A DNA stretch of 64,000 nucleotides, taken from positions 21,358-85,357 of the forward strand of contig CAJQUW010004428.1 in the NCBI GenBank assembly GCA_907163375.1, in the 5' to 3' direction. Position numbers and translations under genes: made by a program. The first letter of the stretch is position 1. Each line of letters begins with the position of its first letter. Below the pieces are notes generated by a model that ran no database searches, had not been told where the DNA came from, and saw only the letters and a program-made list of their open reading frames with translations. Positions 63,101 to 64,000 of this stretch are shown here, in pieces. Source of the DNA: Prostheceraeus crozeri (lineage: Eukaryota > Platyhelminthes > Polycladida > Euryleptidae).

Positions 63101-63611
63101 CCCCGGATTGAGCTTTAAGCAAAAACTTAAGTCACGTGAGCAATTAGCTTCCTAAAGATTTCAATTCCGAGGATAAGCTCGATTTCTAATCCCGGCACTG
63201 TGTATTCCGTCAATGTTCACTTTTAAATTGCCCAAACCTTCAAGTTATATTAGCCTTAGTAAATGACAAGCTCAAAATCAATTCTCGGCCATTAAGCAAA
63301 AAGCCTCATCAGTCGATTATCATACTGAAAATGTAGTGTTGACAATTACATTGAAGTGTGAGGAACCTTTATGTGTTTATGTGTGGATTTGTGGTAGTTT
63401 CATCATCAGGTTCTTTGAACTAGGCAATATGATATGCCGTAATTAGAAAGGAAAGCACAAACATGGATTCCACTTACCAACAAATGACGAGGTGGTCTTT
63501 CTGTAGAGCATACTTCGCACCCAGGCCGCTCCATTCTGTTCATGAAAGTGCACGTAGGGCACTTCCACTTCTCCTTCTCCATTTGCTCAAATGAGTATTG
63601 CCACCATTCTT
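21058..63611 (-). CDS. RBCK1: HOIL-1-like RING-between-RING ubiquitin ligase, eight 3' exons, 5' end outside the window
   Basis: Exons at 63611-63478, 57389-57315, 57252-57148, 54485-54343, 34536-34425, 34299-34012, 28862-28722 and 21138-21058 join with consistent phases and GT-AG borders to about 359 codons. Order: NZF zinc finger (WKCPTCTF ... RPGCEVC), spacer, second NZF (WDCAACTF ... RPGCKMC), RING1 ([13 protein letters not shown]), IBR (CHTPNCPGW ... [12 protein letters not shown]), RING2 ([19 protein letters not shown]), and the C-terminal GGCRC ... CHQSCANCH. In human HOIL-1 (RBCK1), part of the linear-ubiquitin assembly complex, RING2 and tail are very similar; the Cys in WIKC matches the catalytic Cys. 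Unusual points are two NZF fingers, a Cys replacing the RING1 His, and introns up to 19.8 kb filled with transposons. A UBL domain would lie upstream. Confidence 0.88.
21139..22671. other. Intron sequence, nothing recognised
   Basis: Part of the 7.6 kb intron between the last two HOIL-1-like exons. Short reading frames only. I see no gene, repeat pair or RNA in it. Confidence 0.3.
22672..23990. repeat. Candidate element bounded by inverted GGGGCAAGTTG motifs
   Basis: TGGGGCAAGTTGGACC at about 22,678 and its inverted counterpart GGCTCAACTTGCCCCA at about 23,960 are 1.3 kb apart in opposite orientation, each with an outer G-rich edge. No target duplication or coding capacity was seen, so it would be a non-autonomous DNA transposon, or two unrelated remnants. 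Confidence 0.35.
23991..24919. other. Intron sequence, nothing recognised
   Basis: Between two candidate mobile elements inside the HOIL-1-like intron. No gene or repeat recognised. Confidence 0.3.
24920..25290 (+). repeat. Left terminal inverted repeat
   Basis: Pairs with 28,070-28,437. The peptide similarity seen between the arms ([17 protein letters not shown]) is due to the repeat, not to coding. Confidence 0.8.
25605..27686 (+). pseudogene. Uncharacterised transposase-like protein, one frame with two in-frame TGA codons
   Basis: A single reading frame of 693 codons is interrupted only at 26139-26141 and 26577-26579, both TGA. The N-terminus has RVCLLCF and a later [11 protein letters not shown] zinc-like motif, then [14 protein letters not shown]. 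After the second stop come [66 protein letters not shown] and [12 protein letters not shown]. The Asp, Asp and Glu in VDGGGG, ATDLK and SEQASES could be a DDE triad with a zinc insertion. I recall relatives in other invertebrates but cannot name the superfamily. The terminal repeats around it support a transposase. Confidence 0.65.
28070..28437 (-). repeat. Right terminal inverted repeat
   Basis: Inverted copy of 24,920-25,290, ending CGCCAGACGCACCGTGT on the plus strand. Confidence 0.8.
28722..28862 (-). CDS. RBCK1: HOIL-1-like exon, first half of RING2
   Basis: 47 codons with TTTCAG acceptor and GTGAGT donor, phase 0 at both ends. Contains [22 protein letters not shown] and KGPRWGPK. The spacing of the second Cys pair is C-x-C rather than C-x2-C, one residue shorter than I know from HOIL-1. 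The Cys of WIKC is the expected thioester-forming residue. Confidence 0.9.
28863..29289. other. Intron sequence, nothing recognised
   Basis: Upstream side of the RING2 exon. Polypyrimidine and branch region of the exon acceptor should lie in its first bases; otherwise nothing seen. Confidence 0.3.
29290..29625 (+). mobile_element. LINE reverse transcriptase fragment
   Basis: Short frame-broken stretch with [32 protein letters not shown] and [18 protein letters not shown], then [11 protein letters not shown] in another frame. These match the fingers and palm start (RPI, GFR-x-STT-x-AL, LD-x-S-x-AFD) of non-LTR retrotransposon reverse transcriptases. It stops abruptly where the Penelope fragment on the other strand begins. 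Confidence 0.6.
29571..30950 (-). mobile_element. Penelope-like element fragment: reverse transcriptase and GIY-YIG endonuclease
   Basis: Read right to left: [11 protein letters not shown] (about 30,730), the palm motif [13 protein letters not shown] (about 30,580), LTFLDV, then a 244-residue frame (29571-30305) with a Cys cluster [10 protein letters not shown] and a GIY-YIG domain containing [17 protein letters not shown]. The combination of reverse transcriptase and C-terminal GIY-YIG nuclease defines Penelope-like elements. Frames are broken and the 5' part is missing, so it is dead. Confidence 0.75.
30951..32357. repeat. Intron sequence with two clusters of GAGATCTCGA palindromes
   Basis: About 1.1 kb apart, 31,230-31,275 and 32,278-32,345 each hold several overlapping copies of GAGATCTCGA and GATCTCGAGAT. 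They may be the ends of a non-autonomous element, but arms do not align well and no target duplication was found. A short TA run lies at 31,150. Nothing else seen. Confidence 0.3.
32358..32591. mobile_element. Small MITE with about 32 bp terminal inverted repeats
   Basis: CCAGAATCATAATTTTTGAC at 32,358 and its inverted copy ending GTCATAATTTTTGAC-complement at 32,591 pair over about 32 bases with one mismatch. Length 234 bp, no coding capacity. No convincing target duplication. Confidence 0.6.
32781..33170 (+). pseudogene. Penelope-like GIY-YIG C-terminal fragment
   Basis: Contains [31 protein letters not shown] and [13 protein letters not shown]. The order arm-HL-x3-C ... D/ELRI-x-EA-x-LI is that of the C-terminal part of GIY-YIG nucleases in Penelope-like elements. 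Isolated fragment with no reverse transcriptase next to it. Confidence 0.45.
33136..33822 (-). pseudogene. Unidentified coding-like stretch with acidic repeats
   Basis: Two reading frames in register (33,565-33,822 and 33,133-33,495) are separated by two stops; another frame bridges them ([20 protein letters not shown]). The first part reads [20 protein letters not shown], the second has [12 protein letters not shown] and [12 protein letters not shown], then [11 protein letters not shown] and [10 protein letters not shown] content is clearly higher than the surroundings. It looks like a cytoplasmic tail of a receptor or transporter, or a retroposed gene piece. I cannot name it. An AG/GTAAAA donor-like site lies at its end near 33,135. 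Confidence 0.35.
34012..34299 (-). CDS. RBCK1: HOIL-1-like exon, IBR domain
   Basis: 96 codons between a TTTCCAG acceptor and a GTAAGC donor. It opens with [18 protein letters not shown] and carries the IBR Cys/His set: [25 protein letters not shown]. It ends in a charged helix ([11 protein letters not shown]) that links to RING2. Confidence 0.9.
34425..34536 (-). CDS. RBCK1: HOIL-1-like exon, second half of RING1
   Basis: 112 bases; the first base completes an Arg codon split with the upstream exon at 54,343. Reads [12 protein letters not shown], then MKCPSNDC and ICQRDIKG. Donor GGG/GTAAG. This completes the RING1 zinc ligands. Confidence 0.88.
34537..36009. other. Intron sequence, nothing recognised
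   Basis: Start of the 19.8 kb intron that splits RING1. AT-rich with no recognisable gene or repeat. Confidence 0.3.
36010..37197. mobile_element. 1.19 kb MITE with 14 bp TIR and 6 bp target duplication
   Basis: CAGCGTTGCCACCG at 36,010 is matched exactly, inverted, by CGGTGGCAACGCTG ending at 37,197. CAATAT flanks both ends (36,004-36,009 and 37,198-37,203). No transposase inside. CAG-starting TIRs with a short duplication suggest a cut-and-paste DNA transposon; the superfamily is uncertain. Confidence 0.8.
37198..38291. other. Intron sequence, nothing recognised
   Basis: Between two DNA transposons. No gene or repeat found. Confidence 0.3.
38472..38818. repeat. Left subterminal repeats TGTCGGACGGACA
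   Basis: Copies at 38,472-38,484 (forward) and 38,806-38,818 (reverse). The 13-mer is almost its own reverse complement. They probably bind the transposase. Confidence 0.75.
38939..41828 (+). mobile_element. hAT DNA transposon, 2.9 kb, with 8 bp target duplication
   Basis: ATGCACAC occurs directly outside both ends (38,931-38,938 and 41,829-41,836), the 8 bp duplication typical of hAT. The ends are TAGGGTTTTGAAAACCG and an inverted TAGAGTTTCTAAAAAAACCG. Both subterminal regions are packed with AACCGGTT palindromes, which can fold on themselves. It encodes a hAT transposase and lies inside the larger transposon. Confidence 0.9.
39442..41338 (+). pseudogene. hAT transposase with BED zinc finger, frameshifted
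   Basis: The first part (39442 to about 40,150) starts with a BED-type finger ([17 protein letters not shown] ... LRAHLRQVH), continues with [17 protein letters not shown], which holds the first catalytic Asp, and then changes frame. The second (about 40,094-41,338) has [13 protein letters not shown] (second Asp), [14 protein letters not shown], and the C-terminal dimerisation region [25 protein letters not shown]. One frame change near 40,150 breaks it; otherwise little decay is visible, so the insertion looks fairly recent. Confidence 0.9.
41933..45265 (+). pseudogene. Transposase-like gene with basic N-terminus and C-terminal PHD-like finger, decayed
   Basis: Exon-like parts: 41,933-42,301 (basic, GRPKLSS and [10 protein letters not shown]); about 43,335-44,028 in one frame with a TAA and a TGA inside ([37 protein letters not shown]); a GTAAGT donor at 44,029 and TTTCAG acceptor at 44,092; then [36 protein letters not shown] and [14 protein letters not shown] after a frame change near 44,555. 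The Asp of VDYSE, the Asp of WSDG and an acidic residue further on could form a DDE set. The end, [20 protein letters not shown] plus WFHDDC, is a PHD-like zinc finger. I know relatives of this family in invertebrates and fish but not a family name. Confidence 0.6.
45392..46266. repeat. Right subterminal repeats TGTCGGACGGACA
   Basis: Five copies: 45,392-45,404 and 45,727-45,739 forward; 45,894-45,906, 46,087-46,099 (first base C) and 46,254-46,266 reverse. Spacing is roughly 155-335 bases. Together with the left pair this gives seven copies, all inside the element. Confidence 0.75.
46330..47215 (+). mobile_element. RTE-like LINE fragment, endonuclease part
   Basis: Frame-broken. [19 protein letters not shown], then [20 protein letters not shown] and [15 protein letters not shown] are the conserved D/N and SDH motifs of the apurinic-type endonuclease of RTE/BovB-related LINEs. 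It ends in linker sequence that is repeated at about 47,920-48,310. Confidence 0.75.
47216..47919. other. Spacer between LINE pieces
   Basis: GGTATGGGGATTC-type short repeats occur at 47,225-47,340; the rest is AT-rich with nothing recognisable. Confidence 0.3.
47920..49130 (+). mobile_element. RTE-like LINE fragment, reverse transcriptase part
   Basis: Starts with a second copy of the linker seen at about 47,015-47,215, interrupted at about 47,990-48,170 by a tRNA-like sequence. The reverse transcriptase follows: [38 protein letters not shown], then out of frame NYRPISLLS, and near 49,035 [14 protein letters not shown]. The palm YxDD region is not reached. Dead copy. Confidence 0.75.
48014..48086 (-). 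repeat. tRNA-derived sequence (SINE head or tRNA pseudogene)
   Basis: Has an A box (TAGCTCAGTTGG), B box (GGTTCAAATCC), a good D stem, anticodon stem with a 7-base loop CTAGAAT and a perfect T stem. The acceptor stem pairs at only four of seven positions. The AGA triplet would mean serine, but the variable arm is short. I call it tRNA-derived rather than a gene. Confidence 0.55.
49131..51221. other. Intron sequence, nothing recognised
   Basis: AT-rich. Only short frames. No repeat pair or RNA recognised. Confidence 0.3.
51222..52440 (+). mobile_element. Penelope-like reverse transcriptase remnant
   Basis: Scattered over three frames: [17 protein letters not shown] (like the DKA-x-N thumb-fingers motif), [12 protein letters not shown], a [20 protein letters not shown] segment followed by [26 protein letters not shown] (like DFSTLYTSIPH, first palm Asp) and [17 protein letters not shown] (like IPMGTNCAP). 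The order is that of Penelope-class reverse transcriptases. Many stops; long dead. Confidence 0.5.
52441..53489. other. Intron sequence, nothing recognised
   Basis: Contains a GC-richer patch at 52,940-53,035 with no coding signal I can defend. Confidence 0.3.
53490..53665 (+). mobile_element. tRNA-derived SINE
   Basis: A tRNA-like head (GGTTAAGTACTTGGCCTAGC, then GGTCGAGCCCC as B box) is followed by GTCAGGAAGGGCATCCGG, a segment widely shared by metazoan SINEs. About 175 bases. Confidence 0.6.
53666..54342. other. Intron sequence, nothing recognised
   Basis: Includes the end of the 19.8 kb intron next to the first RING1 exon on its donor side. Nothing else seen. Confidence 0.3.
54343..54485 (-). 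CDS. RBCK1: HOIL-1-like exon, first half of RING1
   Basis: 143 bases with phase 0 start and phase 2 end. Contains [20 protein letters not shown] followed by CGCEIC. The position taken by His in most RING fingers is Cys here. Acceptor TTTCAG is not perfect in context (ACATTTCAG), donor AG/GTTAGT. Confidence 0.88.
54486..57147. other. Intron sequence with unidentified short ORFs
   Basis: Two plus-strand ORFs of 64 and 101 codons (55,652-55,846 and 55,843-56,148) overlap by four bases. They share no motif with a family I know. CCCGCA-type words recur at 55,340-55,375, 56,320-56,390 and 56,735. See also the palindrome at 55,443. Confidence 0.25.
55443..55479. repeat. Near-perfect 37 bp palindrome
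   Basis: TCACGGATACCTAAATAC, one G, then its exact reverse complement. Would form an 18 bp hairpin with almost no loop in single strand. Confidence 0.9.
57148..57252 (-). CDS. RBCK1: HOIL-1-like exon, second NZF zinc finger
   Basis: 35 codons between CATTTCAG and [17 protein letters not shown] ... [12 protein letters not shown] is an Npl4/RanBP2-type zinc finger, which binds ubiquitin in HOIL-1. Confidence 0.88.
57315..57389 (-). CDS. RBCK1: HOIL-1-like spacer exon
   Basis: 25 codons, phase 0 at both ends, between TTTACAG and GTGAGT. The Ser/Thr/Lys-rich peptide ([15 protein letters not shown]) is not a domain. It is included because borders and phases fit the neighbours and sequence upstream and downstream is noncoding. 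Confidence 0.6.
57390..58339. other. Intron sequence, nothing recognised
   Basis: Between the spacer exon and the gypsy fragment. TAGGCCTA-type words are frequent. No gene seen. Confidence 0.3.
58340..60290 (-). mobile_element. Ty3/gypsy retrotransposon fragment: gag, protease and part of reverse transcriptase
   Basis: Gag starts near 60,280 ([14 protein letters not shown]) and has capsid-like helices ([36 protein letters not shown]) in several frames. A 332-codon frame (58,861-59,859) has two zinc knuckles ([28 protein letters not shown]; the second has Tyr-Gly in place of the first Cys pair's second Cys) and the aspartic protease site [13 protein letters not shown]. Reverse transcriptase motifs [10 protein letters not shown] and [15 protein letters not shown] follow, then [12 protein letters not shown] and LGYTIGNGM. 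RNase H, integrase and LTRs are missing. Truncated and frameshifted. Confidence 0.85.
60291..61289. other. Intron sequence, nothing recognised
   Basis: Might hold the LTR or leader of the gypsy fragment, but no LTR pair is present to prove it. Confidence 0.25.
61290..62915. mobile_element. Penelope-like remnant between inverted 0.4 kb repeats
   Basis: About 61,290-61,712 matches 62,556-62,915 in inverted orientation, including GGAAGCAAACGTTGGGTCA and TTGCTATTTATATCCGACTT. Between them is a reverse transcriptase trace ([17 protein letters not shown], about 61,810) on the plus strand. Inverted pseudo-LTRs are known from Penelope-like elements, so this may be one with most of its body deleted. 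Confidence 0.6.
62353..62445. repeat. Nested inverted repeats of ACACATTGTCATTA
   Basis: ACACATTGTCATTA at 62,369 is followed by two inverted copies (TAATGACAATGTGT) and another forward-like copy within 90 bases. Forms alternative hairpins. No further meaning seen. Confidence 0.6.
62916..63477. other. Intron sequence, nothing recognised
   Basis: Between the Penelope remnant and the donor side of the first NZF exon. Nothing recognised. Confidence 0.3.
63478..63611 (-). CDS. RBCK1: HOIL-1-like exon, first NZF zinc finger
   Basis: 134 bases between ATATACAG and GTAAG. Reads [14 protein letters not shown] and then [20 protein letters not shown] with STERPP after it, an NZF finger. It starts with two bases of a split codon, so at least one more exon lies beyond 63,611, probably out of the window. 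Confidence 0.85.
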
Positions 63612-63723
63612 CTGTATATCACAAAGCTTATATCAACAATCAAAAAGAACAGGAAAAATTGATCATACAAGCAAAAACATTCAGAAAAAAGAGTTGATGA
63701 ATCGTCTAGTCATATCATTTCAA

Positions 63724-63815
63724 ATGTGCCGGCGCAGTAGCCTAGTCATGTGTTACAGTGCTCGCTCTGCGTCCAGGGTTCGAATCTGGGTCGGGTGAAA
63801 CCTAAGACTGTCAAA
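63724..63815 (+). mobile_element. tRNA-derived SINE fragment
   Basis: GGCGCAGTAGCCTAGTCATG is A-box-like, and GGGTTCGAATCTGGGTC holds a perfect B box. About 90 bases, running towards the window end. No proper cloverleaf. Confidence 0.5.
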
Positions 63816-64000
63816 TATGTACACATTGCACTCTTGCAAAACACTCAGCGCAAAAGAATGAGAGTGGAATAACTGAAACTCGACCACATGCGGTGTGTCG
63901 ACGAATGTGCTTCCGAGTATATACAAAGAAACATTTTTTAATGTCTTCCGGCAAAAGTTTTCACACAACTACAAGTCAAGATTGAGAAATTAGCGCTAAC

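Noticed and set aside
1..64000. CRISPR arrays, operons, bacterial promoters
   Set aside because: No regularly spaced direct repeats with unique spacers exist, and splice sites, SINEs and LINEs show the DNA is from an animal nucleus.

Overview
The window is eukaryotic nuclear DNA from an animal. Spliced exons follow the GT-AG rule, protein-coding density is low, and decayed transposons are abundant. An invertebrate deuterostome such as an echinoderm or hemichordate is my best guess, resting only on the transposon mix and recurring TAGGCCTA-type words; the species cannot be read from this sequence.

Region 1 (about 1-20,600) is one endogenous, decaying Polinton/Maverick (adintovirus-like) element whose left end lies outside the window. 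It carries a protein-primed type B DNA polymerase (+), two paralogous proteins of unknown role (-), a tandemly duplicated small gene with a possible PC4-like fold (+), a gene I read as a TATA-binding-protein homologue (+), then on the minus strand an adenain-like cysteine protease, a major capsid protein, a small basic core protein, a retrovirus-like integrase with a chromodomain, a Cys-rich small protein, an A32/FtsK-like packaging ATPase, a small conserved protein, an exonuclease-like protein, a RING-like protein and a spliced 235-residue protein. The last has its own CCAAT/TATA promoter and a leader exon that contributes just the ATG. Many genes are frameshifted. Two huge low-complexity tracts interrupt genes: a 1.1 kb T tract splits the integrase, and a 4 kb CT tract with a GC-rich core splits another ORF. 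The right end has a 487 bp tandem repeat and G-rich repeats.

Region 2 (21,058-63,611) is a single host gene on the minus strand that closely resembles HOIL-1 (RBCK1), a RING-between-RING ubiquitin ligase. Eight exons can be joined with matching phases: NZF, spacer, NZF, RING1 (split by a 19.8 kb intron), IBR, RING2 (split by a 7.6 kb intron) and the C-terminus. The 5' end is beyond the window.

The introns of that gene are a transposon graveyard. They hold a long-TIR element (about 24,920-28,437) with an uncharacterised transposase, fragments of Penelope-like elements and LINEs, several MITEs, and an 8.0 kb DNA transposon (38,292-46,291). The latter has 13 bp near-palindromic subterminal repeats and encodes a transposase-like protein with a PHD-like finger; a hAT element with a perfect 8 bp target duplication is nested inside it. 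Also present are an RTE-like LINE in two pieces, tRNA-derived SINEs and a Ty3/gypsy fragment.

The most unusual points are the TBP-like plus PC4-like pair in a Polinton, the possible shared ATG leader exon used by two genes, the repeat tracts that split viral genes, and the transposon with subterminal palindromes.
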